Shown: in pieces, positions 1 through 6,482 of the stretch
How the letters are laid out: each line of letters opens with the position of its first letter
Numbering within the stretch: position 1 is the stretch's first letter
Source of the DNA: Pseudomonadales bacterium
Lineage (GTDB): Bacteria; Pseudomonadota; Gammaproteobacteria; Pseudomonadales; DC-out160
Assembly (NCBI GenBank): GCA_016765265.1
Contig: JAESQG010000446.1
Span: forward strand, 1 to 7,601
Length of the DNA: 7,601 bases
Direction of reading: 5' to 3'
Translations under genes and position numbers: made by a program
Notes under the pieces: generated by a model
The model's database searches: none
What the model saw: the letters and a program-made list of their open reading frames with translations, nothing else
What the model was told of the DNA's origin: nothing

Positions 1-154
1 ATTCTTCATCCGTATAAAACCGGACGGACTCGACGCCATCTCGAAGGTTAGCCCAGTATTCCGCTGTGTTAAGACACCCCGGTAAATGGCAAGCCATTCC
101 GATAATGGCGATTGCCGATTCATCCTGATCTAGCGGCTCATCCTGATCGTCCAT
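1..154 (-). CDS. Polyketide synthase, N-terminal fragment (ketosynthase start)
   Basis: Partial gene that continues beyond the left edge; 51 complete codons are visible (2-154). After an acidic head (MDDQDEPLDQDE) the protein enters the characteristic start of a beta-ketoacyl synthase domain: AIAIIGMAC, then LPG, then EYWANLRDGVESVRF and an acidic DEE. In modular type I PKSs this pattern opens the KS, which accepts the acyl chain from the upstream carrier protein and condenses it with a malonyl unit. The active-site Cys-His-His residues lie outside the window. The ATG at 154 is preceded by AGGA at a 9-nt spacing and fits the KS boundary with only a short docking head. It lies 61 bp downstream of the NRPS stop on the same strand with no terminator between, so it is inferred to be the next protein in the assembly line. 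Whether it is cis-AT or trans-AT cannot be told from this fragment. Confidence 0.9.
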   Translation of the reverse strand, partial: MDDQDEPLDQDESAIAIIGMACHLPGCLNTAEYWANLRDGVESVRFYTDEE

Positions 155-163
155 TTAGCGTGT

Positions 164-167
164 TCCT
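164..167 (-). promoter_or_regulatory. Ribosome binding site of the PKS gene
   Basis: On the minus strand the sequence reads TAGGAACACGCTAA before ATG. AGGA is 9 nt from the start codon, an acceptable Shine-Dalgarno spacing, and supports the ATG at 154. Confidence 0.55.
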
Positions 168-215
168 ATTATTTGGTCAGATGTATTTGTTTTTAAAAGC
201 ATGCTCGTCATCCCC

Positions 216-3200
216 TTATTTTTTTCGCATTCTACGACGGCGAGCGCCCAAGGCTTCCTTACGTTTTTCGCCTCGTTTTGTTCCTTTATCGGCGCTTTGT
301 TTGTCGTCGGACTTGCCACTTAAATGCTCGGCTAACTTAGCGATAGTGGGGAAACGGTACATGGCAACAAGGGAGACCTGTCGATTTAATCGCTGACTTA
401 ACCGGTTATTCGCTTGGGCAATTAGGAGGGAATTGGCCCCTAAACTGAAGAAGTTATCCTTAGTGCCGATTTTCTCAAGGTTTAGCATTTCTTGTAATAC
501 TGCTGCGATGCTTTGTTCTATGTCGCTCTCAGGTGCAACGAAGGCCTCTTTGACAGCCCGTTGGCGTTTCTCTGGTTTAGGCAGGGCTTTGCGATTGATT
601 TTACCGTTTGGTGTTAGCGGCATGGTTGTTAGCATGATGAATTCGCTGGGGACCATAAAATCAGGTAATTTCTCCCGTAATCGATCTCTTAAGCGATCTG
701 CTAATTCGAATTCGGTGTTCTGTTGGGTTGGTTCGTAACATAGCTCAGTTAGCGGTTTTGCGCCGAATCGAGCACTCAGCTGGAGTTGGGCGTTGTTATC
801 TGCTGGGTAAAAATAGGCATCGAAACAATCCCTCTTGCCGGAAGCTGCCCAAGTCAATTCGATACGGTGAGGCGTGTCGAATTGATAGATATCTTCCGGC
901 TGTATCCCCTCTGGTGATTGTCGTATTTTGTCTGCTATTCGATTGTGAAGATCAGAAATTAGTTGAATACTGCTATCCGACGTTAAGATCTCCTGGGTAA
1001 TGAAATCTTTTGAAAGTCGGGCATTGAGGATATTTCTCACTACTACCTTATCGATAGAATGAGTGTTGGCTTGTTCTAATGATGTCTGTAGATCTGATAG
1101 TGTGGAGGGTGTAGGCAATAAATTAAAATCGCTATCGTTGAGCGTGATCGCGGGACTGCTAAGCTGCAACACCACATCGTAACGATAAGCCGACATTTCA
1201 TTGCGGTATTCGCCGCGCTTTAATTGAATGCTCGCGTGTTGAATGGCGGGAATTTCTTGATTCAAATTGTAGAAAAAATCAGGATCCACCAGTAGCTCAC
1301 TTTCATTGTCGTGATGTTCGGTAATTCGCTCCTGTAGTTCCGGCAAGGTTAAGCTGGCAGCTGCTTTAGTCACTTCCAGTGATTGGTGGAAGGTGTCTTT
1401 TAATCCCAGGCTTCTGGCATCGCCAATAAATAGTTTTCCATCAGGGCTTAATGCGCTGCTCATTTTTGTTATCACACCCACCAAATAGTGAGCTGAAGGG
1501 AAGTATTGGATTACTGAATTAATGACGATTAAATCGAATGGGCCAGCGTCTTTGAGGCGGCTGTCATCAAAGGATAGTGAGTCTGCGGCACTTTGTATCA
1601 ACGATACATTATTCATCCCTAGTTTTTTAATCTGCGCTTCGATCAGGCCTAGAGCGGAGTCTGAGAAATCGACACCGACGTAGGCTTCACACTGAGGAGC
1701 AACGCGGTAGAGTAGCAATCCCGTACCACAACCGATTTCGAGTACCCGTCGGGGTTTTAATTCAAGAATGCGATCAACGGTGGCATCCACCCACTCGTGC
1801 ATGTGTTCTTCGGCGTGTTGTTCTCCGGTATAGCTGTCTAACCAACCCGACACATTGAAAGTGGGATCGGCTATTAGGGTTTTGTCTTTTATTATAACTT
1901 TGTCTTGTATTATAACTTCGCCTTTATCAATGGCGGGATCTTCTTTAGTAAAGGTGCCCTTATAGGCTTCATCCCAAAGGGTCTGCCAGTGACTTGTCGC
2001 ACCTGGTGCTTGTGCATGACTGCTGGGCACCACGTATGCTAATAAGCTTTGCGTGCCCTGTTCAGTCTCTGGCGCCACCACCACACTTTCTTTTACTCCG
2101 GTTTGTTCATTGATGAGCGATTGGATTTCGCCGAGTTCAATGCGGTAGCCTCGCAGTTTCACCTGGTGATCAAGTCGACCTAAAAATTCTATCTCTCCGT
2201 TCTGTCTATACTTAGCCAAATCGCCAGTGCGATAAATTCTTGGATCACTTTCAATGTGTAAAGGGTTGTCTATAAATCTGTCGGCCGTTAAATCAGGTCT
2301 CTTGTGGTAACCGCGTACAACTCCCTTTCCGCCTATCATTAGCTCGCCTGGCACACCTATTGGAGTAGGTTGGAGGGTGCTGTCGAGAATATAGATATTG
2401 GTATTGGCAATGGGACGGCCAATAGTAAGGTTATTGGTGTCGGTGGGTACAGACCCAGAGGTGGACCATATGGTGGCTTCCGTGGGGCCGTACACATAGA
2501 TTAGGTCTCCCTTTAAGCATTGTTTTAATTTGCTGGCCAAATCAGCGGGAAGTGCTTCACCACCCAATAACACTTTTTGTAAGGAAGTCATGGCGGATAA
2601 AGTGTCGTTATCAGAGGCGAGGATACGAGCCATGGAGGGGGTGCACTGAAAATGGGTAACACTGTGGTTTTTAATTTGTGCTGCGATAGAATATTTTTGA
2701 TCGTTAGAGCTACTGAGAGGATTGCTCAACTCTCTCATTTTATTCAGGTGTTGTAGACTCTCTAATACCGCATCGTTGTCCACACCAAAATCGATTAGGC
2801 AGGCGACTTCATCAATCCCTGCGGTTTTGAGTTGGTCTATGAGTGGCAGGACGCTGGTGGGTGTACCGAAAATACCGGCGGTCTCAAAGTACCGCTCGAA
2901 GGCATGGTCTATGAGCGCATCCATATCTTCATCTGTTAAGGCGCTGGCGTCAAAGCTGGAGTCCTGAGCCGCGGCTTTTGAGGGCTGTTTAAAGGCGGGG
3001 AAAGCCCAGGGTGCCACTTTGACAAGATCAAAAGAGGTTTTAAGATAGTTGCAAAAGGGTTCGCGAACAATCTCCCGTACTTCATCCACATCCGTGCCCA
3101 GAAAAGTGTGGACCATCACTGAGACATTGCCCTCACCTTCATAGCCTTTCGCTTTGCGTCCCGCCCTATACGCCGCTATTTTTTCGGTAATATCCTCGAT

Positions 3201-6200
3201 GCTTTGGCCTAGCAAATTAGTCAAAACGTTGAAGCCGCCTTCTCCCGCTTGGCGGAAAGTTTCGATATTGCCGGCAGTGGTGATCCAAATGGGGGGTTCT
3301 TTTTGAATCGGTGGCGGATAAATTTGAGCTTCGAATGGTTGATTCTCGCCATTCATTACCTGTACTGTTTCGCCCCGCCACAATTTCCGCACTGTTTCAA
3401 TCTCGTCAAACATAAGCTGTCTGCGATTTTCAAAATTCTCTGGTTTCAATGCAAAATCGTTGGCGTGCCAACCAGAGGCAAAGGAGAAGCCCACTCGACC
3501 ATTGGAGAGGTTATCCACCACTGACCATTCTTCAGCTACTCGGATTGGATTGTGCAGGGGTAACACCACACTGCCCGCGCGTATGGATATGTTTTCAGTG
3601 ATCGTAGCGACGGCGGCGCTGGTGACGGAAGGGTTGGGGTACAGCCCACCAAAAAGATGAAAATGGCGCTCTGGCGTCCAAACCGTTGAGAATTGATGTG
3701 TGTCAGCAAATTTCGCGCCTTCGATAAGGAGCTTGTAACGATTGTTTTGTGTGCCAGGGCCCGCATCACTGGAAAAGTAGAATAGTCCCACATGCAGTTT
3801 GCGAGCGACCGTGGATACACCTTGTTGTGATCCGCCTACGGTGCGGGCTTCCTCTTCTTGAATCACGACTTTAAACCCCCGAGTGAGGGTCCAGAATAAC
3901 TCCAACACCGAAATATCAAAGGAGATACTGGTGACGGCCAACCAAGTTCCCGGTTTATCTCTACCGACTTGGAAGTCTAAAGTGTCATCCATACCGGCCA
4001 TAAAGTTCATCACATTGCCGTGTTCAACCATCACACCTTTTGGCTTGCCTGTGGAGCCGGAGGTATAGATGACGTAGGCGAGATTTGCGGGGGTGACATT
4101 GCAGTTGGGGTTCTGTGCTGGGTCTGTAGTCCCTGGGGTGTGGCTTAATTCTTTATCAAGACAGAGTATGGTGGCTTCGTTTGCAGGTAATTCATGCTCT
4201 AACTTTGAGTGAGTCAATAATATTTGTGCTTCAGAGTCGCTTATCATCAATGCAATACGGTCACGAGGATAGGCTGGGTCCAGTGGCACGTAAGCTGCGC
4301 CCGCTTTGTGAATGGCTAGTAACCCAATCATCATTTCTATGGATCTTTCCATAAAGACACCGATTAATGTATCGGCCTGGGTGCCTAAATGTTGTAGCTT
4401 TGAGGCCAGGTAATTCGCCTTCTGGTTTAGTTCGCCATAAGATATTTCTTTGTCACGAAAGGTAAGAGCTGTCGCGTCGGGCTGTTTTACTGCCTGCTCT
4501 TCAAATAATTGATGTATGCATTTGTCTTGATCATATTGCTTTTCAGTATTATTCCAATCAACTAATAATGTTTTCATCTCCTCTTCACTAACGAGATAAA
4601 TCCGAGATAGGGGTGTGTCAAGATTGGACAGCGCATTGTCTAAGAAAAAGTTGAATTTTTGAATAATCTGCTGGGCACTTTCGTCACTCAAAGAATCAGG
4701 GTTGTATTTCCATTGATAATTTGTGCTGGTGTTTTTGATGGTTAGAATTAAGGTGTCGTTGTTACCACTACAACCGTTTGAAAAATCATCCACCAGCTCT
4801 ATGGCTACGGGGAAAAGGGGCTGGTCCAGTGATGGTGTTCGTGGCACCAGGTCGCGGATATAAGTGCCTTTATTTCTAGTAGAATCCAGACTAGTGGAGA
4901 GTTTTTCCGTCAGCGTTCGAATGCTCTCATTATTATCAATAGTGAGGTTTAGAGGCACTCTTGAAGCGAAAAGAGAGCTGAAGTCGATACTTTCACTTAC
5001 GTCGCTTACACCAAAATCAATGTTTGAGTTTAAACCGATATCGAATGACGCTGCATCGGCCATGCGACGGAGAAAGCAACAATATAAACTAGCCAGCGCA
5101 TCTGATGATGATAGGTTTGGGAACTCTTTAGTTAATACCTCTTGTTGTGCAAGGGTGATGGTTGCCGATTGTAGCTGCGCATTATTGCTCGGAGTCGCTA
5201 TAGGCCGTGCGCCATGGGTGGCAAAAGTAAAGGGCTCAGCGTTCTGTAGTGATTCTTTCCAAAATAGTTCATTTCTTGCAAATCTATCGTCAAGTGTATG
5301 TATTTTATCTAAGGTCGCTTTTGGTAAAGAGGCGAAGCTAGCACCTTCATTTAAACCACTCATTTTAATGAGATCGATAGGGTTGCCATCAATACTCAGT
5401 AGGTTTTTTAGGGTTAAAGCACCACTGCCCGTGGCCACGGTGATTTCATTTTCACCAATACGAAGAATCGTACCGGGTTGCTGTTCGTTTGTTGGGTTTT
5501 CTGATTCTGTATCTGCAACTAAAACTTCAGTTACCAGATAGAATGTATTCTCTATTGATACTTTAGGTAGCGCTAAGGGGTCGTCATCATTTTGGTAGTT
5601 GAGGGATCGCACCAAGGCATCGATTTCCACCGCGTTGGCTGACCAGTCAAGAATGGCGGCCGATGTAGGACGTTTGGTGGAGAGAAAAGATGAGCGTTGA
5701 CTGAGATCTTGTGGTCGACGGGTTACGGTTTTATTGTCGAGCTCTTCAATTAATTCAGCAAAGGTTTCTTGGCCTTTTTGGAAACACTTTACATTTAGAC
5801 TGAACGCGGAGTCATCGGGTTCTATGTTGAACTCCACCTGTTTAAGAATTTGACCTGCATCAAACTGGTCAACCATTTCATGCCAGGTGACGCCAAAGGA
5901 TTGTTCCTGGTTTTGAATTGCCCAAGTGGTGACATGCAGACCCGCATACTTAGGCAGAGGTGCGTCGTGGTAGTTTATGGCGCCAATTTTGGGCATTGCT
6001 AATAAAGCTTTGGACACTTTTCTAGGATTGATAATGCTGAAAAGGTAATCGAAATCCCATTGAGCAAGAAATGCGTTTTGGTCTTCCGAAGGATCGATAC
6101 AAGGGATCTTATGCTCCTTCGCCCAGGACTGAATATCGGCATTGGGCGATATTATCCCACGAATGGAATGACCACTGTTTAATAGTAGCTGGGCACTCTC

Positions 6201-6257
6201 CACGGTGAGTTTGCCTTGTCCGATTATGCAGCAGTCAAAGGGATGTTCTGATGTCAT
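216..6257 (-). CDS. NRPS loading module: formyltransferase, half-condensation, adenylation interrupted by luciferase-like monooxygenase and methyltransferase, carrier protein
   Basis: Intact 2013-residue cytoplasmic megasynthase. Approximate domains: formyltransferase 1-185 plus its C-terminal subdomain 196-292; C-terminal half of a condensation domain 325-555; adenylation 576-802, 1180-1410 and 1840-1895; LLM monooxygenase 806-1175; SAM methyltransferase 1412-1835; carrier protein 1905-1980; basic tail 1981-2013. Adenylation core motifs are present: A3 YTSGSTGKPKG (731-741), A4 FDIS (780-783), A5 YGPTE (1256-1260), A7 YRTGDL (1342-1347), A8 near 1360-1379, and A10 NGKINRK with the catalytic Lys1886. 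Aligning to GrsA by eye gives D781, I782, L785, Q1204, L1230, G1232, V1255, I1263, W1264, K1886, so glycine is predicted. No HHxxxDG, epimerase or thioesterase is present. This suggests a starter module feeding the PKS that follows. The oxidised product (O-methyloxime or N-formyl type) is inference. The ATG at 6257 sits directly before the formyltransferase fold and has a purine-rich RBS. Confidence 0.95.
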   Translation of the reverse strand: MTSEHPFDCCIIGQGKLTVESAQLLLNSGHSIRGIISPNADIQSWAKEHKIPCIDPSEDQNAFLAQWDFDYLFSIINPRKVSKALLAMPKIGAINYHDAPLPKYAGLHVTTWAIQNQEQSFGVTWHEMVDQFDAGQILKQVEFNIEPDDSAFSLNVKCFQKGQETFAELIEELDNKTVTRRPQDLSQRSSFLSTKRPTSAAILDWSANAVEIDALVRSLNYQNDDDPLALPKVSIENTFYLVTEVLVADTESENPTNEQQPGTILRIGENEITVATGSGALTLKNLLSIDGNPIDLIKMSGLNEGASFASLPKATLDKIHTLDDRFARNELFWKESLQNAEPFTFATHGARPIATPSNNAQLQSATITLAQQEVLTKEFPNLSSSDALASLYCCFLRRMADAASFDIGLNSNIDFGVSDVSESIDFSSLFASRVPLNLTIDNNESIRTLTEKLSTSLDSTRNKGTYIRDLVPRTPSLDQPLFPVAIELVDDFSNGCSGNNDTLILTIKNTSTNYQWKYNPDSLSDESAQQIIQKFNFFLDNALSNLDTPLSRIYLVSEEEMKTLLVDWNNTEKQYDQDKCIHQLFEEQAVKQPDATALTFRDKEISYGELNQKANYLASKLQHLGTQADTLIGVFMERSIEMMIGLLAIHKAGAAYVPLDPAYPRDRIALMISDSEAQILLTHSKLEHELPANEATILCLDKELSHTPGTTDPAQNPNCNVTPANLAYVIYTSGSTGKPKGVMVEHGNVMNFMAGMDDTLDFQVGRDKPGTWLAVTSISFDISVLELFWTLTRGFKVVIQEEEARTVGGSQQGVSTVARKLHVGLFYFSSDAGPGTQNNRYKLLIEGAKFADTHQFSTVWTPERHFHLFGGLYPNPSVTSAAVATITENISIRAGSVVLPLHNPIRVAEEWSVVDNLSNGRVGFSFASGWHANDFALKPENFENRRQLMFDEIETVRKLWRGETVQVMNGENQPFEAQIYPPPIQKEPPIWITTAGNIETFRQAGEGGFNVLTNLLGQSIEDITEKIAAYRAGRKAKGYEGEGNVSVMVHTFLGTDVDEVREIVREPFCNYLKTSFDLVKVAPWAFPAFKQPSKAAAQDSSFDASALTDEDMDALIDHAFERYFETAGIFGTPTSVLPLIDQLKTAGIDEVACLIDFGVDNDAVLESLQHLNKMRELSNPLSSSNDQKYSIAAQIKNHSVTHFQCTPSMARILASDNDTLSAMTSLQKVLLGGEALPADLASKLKQCLKGDLIYVYGPTEATIWSTSGSVPTDTNNLTIGRPIANTNIYILDSTLQPTPIGVPGELMIGGKGVVRGYHKRPDLTADRFIDNPLHIESDPRIYRTGDLAKYRQNGEIEFLGRLDHQVKLRGYRIELGEIQSLINEQTGVKESVVVAPETEQGTQSLLAYVVPSSHAQAPGATSHWQTLWDEAYKGTFTKEDPAIDKGEVIIQDKVIIKDKTLIADPTFNVSGWLDSYTGEQHAEEHMHEWVDATVDRILELKPRRVLEIGCGTGLLLYRVAPQCEAYVGVDFSDSALGLIEAQIKKLGMNNVSLIQSAADSLSFDDSRLKDAGPFDLIVINSVIQYFPSAHYLVGVITKMSSALSPDGKLFIGDARSLGLKDTFHQSLEVTKAAASLTLPELQERITEHHDNESELLVDPDFFYNLNQEIPAIQHASIQLKRGEYRNEMSAYRYDVVLQLSSPAITLNDSDFNLLPTPSTLSDLQTSLEQANTHSIDKVVVRNILNARLSKDFITQEILTSDSSIQLISDLHNRIADKIRQSPEGIQPEDIYQFDTPHRIELTWAASGKRDCFDAYFYPADNNAQLQLSARFGAKPLTELCYEPTQQNTEFELADRLRDRLREKLPDFMVPSEFIMLTTMPLTPNGKINRKALPKPEKRQRAVKEAFVAPESDIEQSIAAVLQEMLNLEKIGTKDNFFSLGANSLLIAQANNRLSQRLNRQVSLVAMYRFPTIAKLAEHLSGKSDDKQSADKGTKRGEKRKEALGARRRRMRKK
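219..317 (-). other. Basic C-terminal docking tail of the NRPS
   Basis: Residues 1981-2013 after the carrier protein are dominated by Lys and Arg and end in RRRRMRKK, with no recognisable domain. Basic tails of this kind occur at the ends of NRPS proteins that hand over to a PKS. The next protein starts with a strongly acidic segment, so an electrostatic docking role is inferred. Confidence 0.55.
318..545 (-). other. Peptidyl carrier protein (thiolation) domain
   Basis: Residues about 1905-1980 form one carrier domain. The phosphopantetheine site is in FFSLGANSLL, with the modified serine at S1943. The motif is LGANSL rather than the more common LGGxSL, a variant familiar from hybrid NRPS/PKS systems. 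The domain would tether the activated glycine during formylation, oxidation or methylation and present it to the downstream ketosynthase. Confidence 0.9.
573..740 (-). other. Adenylation domain, C-terminal subdomain (A10)
   Basis: Residues about 1840-1895 resume the adenylation fold after the methyltransferase insertion. LPDFMVPSEF is followed by PLTPNGKINRKAL, where K1886 is the invariant A10 lysine (GrsA Lys517) that contacts the substrate carboxylate and alpha-phosphate. Its retention argues that the twice-interrupted adenylation domain is still active. Confidence 0.88.
753..2024 (-). other. SAM-dependent methyltransferase domain inserted after A8
   Basis: Residues about 1412-1835. The SAM-binding motif I is VLEIGCGTG (1505-1513), the ribose-binding acidic residue is D1530 in YVGVDFS, and FDLIVINSVIQYF (1574-1586) is the post-motif II strand. 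The surrounding pattern (SYTGEQ near 1475, FIGDARSL near 1610, LKRGEYRNEMSAYRYDVVL near 1679-1697) is that of methyltransferases embedded in NRPS adenylation domains, most of which are N-methyltransferases. Given the upstream flavin monooxygenase, O-methylation of an N-hydroxy or oxime glycine is an alternative that the sequence alone cannot settle. Confidence 0.88.
1881..1918. repeat. 18-bp tandem duplication inside the methyltransferase lead-in
   Basis: Positions 1881-1900 and 1899-1918 match at 19 of 20 bases with a period of 18 bp. In the protein this gives tandem hexapeptides VIIQDK and VIIKDK (about residues 1448-1459), in frame, in the linker before the SAM-binding fold. Confidence 0.8.
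2028..2720 (-). other. Adenylation domain, middle segment (A5-A8)
   Basis: Residues about 1180-1410 resume directly after the monooxygenase. HFQCTPSMA supplies specificity position 278 (Q1204), VLLGGE supplies positions 299 and 301 (L1230, G1232), and IYVYGPTEATIW supplies 322, 330 and 331 (V1255, I1263, W1264). YRTGDL (A7) and GRLDHQVKLRGYRIELGE (A8) follow. The methyltransferase starts about 30 residues after A8. Confidence 0.9.
2733..3842 (-). other. Luciferase-like flavin monooxygenase domain inserted between A4 and A5
   Basis: Residues about 806-1175 match the family of luciferase-like monooxygenase domains found in natural-product megasynthases. Landmarks are VGLFYFSS (start), FSTVWTPERHFHLFGGLYPN (856-875), IRAGSVVLPLHNPIRVAEEW (892-911), LSNGRVGFSFASGWH (917-931), ETVRKLWRGE (954-963) and FGTPTSVLPLIDQLK (1130-1144). 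The domain looks complete, without gaps at these landmarks. Members use reduced FMN and oxygen; here the substrate is expected to be carrier-bound glycine. The insertion splits the adenylation domain between FDIS (A4) and YGPTE (A5). Confidence 0.93.
3852..4532 (-). other. Adenylation domain, N-terminal segment (A1-A4)
   Basis: Residues about 576-802. ISYGELNQKANYLASKL is the A1 region, KAGAAYVPLDP is A2, YTSGSTGKPKG is the A3 phosphate-binding loop and SFDISVLELFW is A4. D781 is the conserved aspartate that binds the substrate amino group. I782 and L785 are the second and third specificity residues. Confidence 0.93.
4593..5285 (-). other. Truncated condensation domain (C-terminal half only)
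   Basis: Residues about 325-555 resemble the C-terminal lobe of a condensation domain: an FW-x-ESL start, an RVPLNLTIDN segment in the place of the usual NTLVLR region, and a closing SRIYLVSEEE linker leading into adenylation. The N-terminal lobe with the catalytic HHxxxDG is absent; the formyltransferase C-terminal subdomain precedes it directly. It is unlikely to condense and probably serves as a structural platform. Similarity is weak, so the boundaries are approximate. Confidence 0.65.
5382..5672 (-). other. Formyltransferase C-terminal subdomain
   Basis: Residues about 196-292 follow the pattern of the C-terminal domain of methionyl-tRNA formyltransferase-like enzymes: ILDWSANAVEIDALVRSLNY, then a proline-containing strand, PGTILRIGENEITVATGSGALTLKNL and a final glycine turn. 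It shows that a full two-part formyltransferase, not just the catalytic half, was fused to the NRPS. Confidence 0.8.
5703..6257 (-). other. N-terminal formyltransferase domain
   Basis: Residues 1-185 have the formyl-THF transferase fold. The catalytic triad of the family can be read directly: N95 and H97 in INYHDAPLPKYAG, and D133 in FDAGQIL. In NRPS loading modules such as LgrA of linear gramicidin, the equivalent domain N-formylates the first amino acid on the carrier protein. The intact triad argues for activity, on glycine or on an oxidised derivative. Confidence 0.88.
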
Positions 6258-6264
6258 TTGTTCA

Positions 6265-6271
6265 CTCTCTT
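6265..6271 (-). promoter_or_regulatory. Ribosome binding site of the NRPS gene
   Basis: On the minus strand AAGAGAG lies 7 nt before the ATG at 6257. It is a modest purine-rich Shine-Dalgarno match at good spacing and supports this start. Confidence 0.45.
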
Positions 6272-6308
6272 CGTTTACTTTATTAGTTTAAACTTTGTTG
6301 TAAATTTG

Positions 6309-6344
6309 GTTTGAATTTTTGTTTGAGTTTTTGTTTGAAACTAT
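6309..6344. repeat. 12-bp tandem repeat in the NRPS leader region
   Basis: Two 12-bp units, GTTTGAATTTTT (6309-6320) and GTTTGAGTTTTT (6321-6332), are followed by a partial third beginning GTTTGAA at 6333. It lies about 50-90 bp upstream of the NRPS start. Function is unknown; replication slippage is a simple explanation. Confidence 0.7.
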
Positions 6345-6395
6345 GGGCCCCGAGCGTGTAACTACAGCCGCATACCTGCATTTGAATATCTATTT

Positions 6396-6422
6396 GAGTT
6401 AACCGATCGTGAGTCAACCGAT
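6396..6422. repeat. Direct repeat pair with 15-bp spacing (possible operator)
   Basis: GAGTTAACCGAT (6396-6407) and GAGTCAACCGAT (6411-6422) match at 11 of 12 bases and start 15 bp apart. They lie about 140-165 bp upstream of the NRPS start. Tandem near-identical sites at this spacing can be activator or repressor sites. On the minus strand the second copy contains TTGAC, a possible -35, but no convincing -10 follows. Confidence 0.5.
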
Positions 6423-6454
6423 AACTTTTATTATCGCCTTGCCGGTGTTGTCGC

Positions 6455-6482
6455 ATTATAAGGTGAGGTCACTTGTTATCGA
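6455..6482 (-). promoter_or_regulatory. Candidate sigma70 promoter for the NRPS/PKS operon
   Basis: On the minus strand a perfect -10 hexamer, TATAAT (6455-6460), follows a weak -35, TCGATA (6477-6482), with a 16-bp spacer. Transcription would start near 6448, giving a leader of about 190 nt that contains both repeat sets. This is a consensus match only in an AT-rich region. Confidence 0.35.

Noticed and set aside
155..215. Possible terminator between the NRPS and PKS genes
   Set aside because: GCATGC and TTTTAAAA are short palindromes without a GC-rich stem followed by a T-run, so no intrinsic terminator is supported and the genes are treated as an operon.
112..396. 94-codon plus-strand ORF spanning the NRPS/PKS junction
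   Set aside because: It overlaps the PKS start and the carrier-protein/tail coding region on the opposite strand and has no recognisable protein features.
2722..4068. Several plus-strand ORFs of 60-90 codons and one minus-strand 94-codon ORF (3536-3820)
   Set aside because: All fall inside the NRPS coding sequence over the monooxygenase and adenylation motifs; they are out-of-frame shadows with no RBS or domain support.
4864..5541. 225-codon plus-strand ORF
   Set aside because: It lies opposite the formyltransferase/half-condensation part of the NRPS gene, its translation resembles no domain, and the minus-strand frame has clear domain motifs.
216..6257. Thioesterase, epimerase or second carrier domain in the NRPS
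   Set aside because: No GxSxG thioesterase motif in context, no epimerase HHxxxDG, and only one carrier-protein serine motif was found. The chain must pass on to the PKS.
6343..6402. 19-codon plus-strand ORF starting at the ATG next to GGGCCC
   Set aside because: No RBS, no hydrophobic or domain pattern, and the length is expected by chance.
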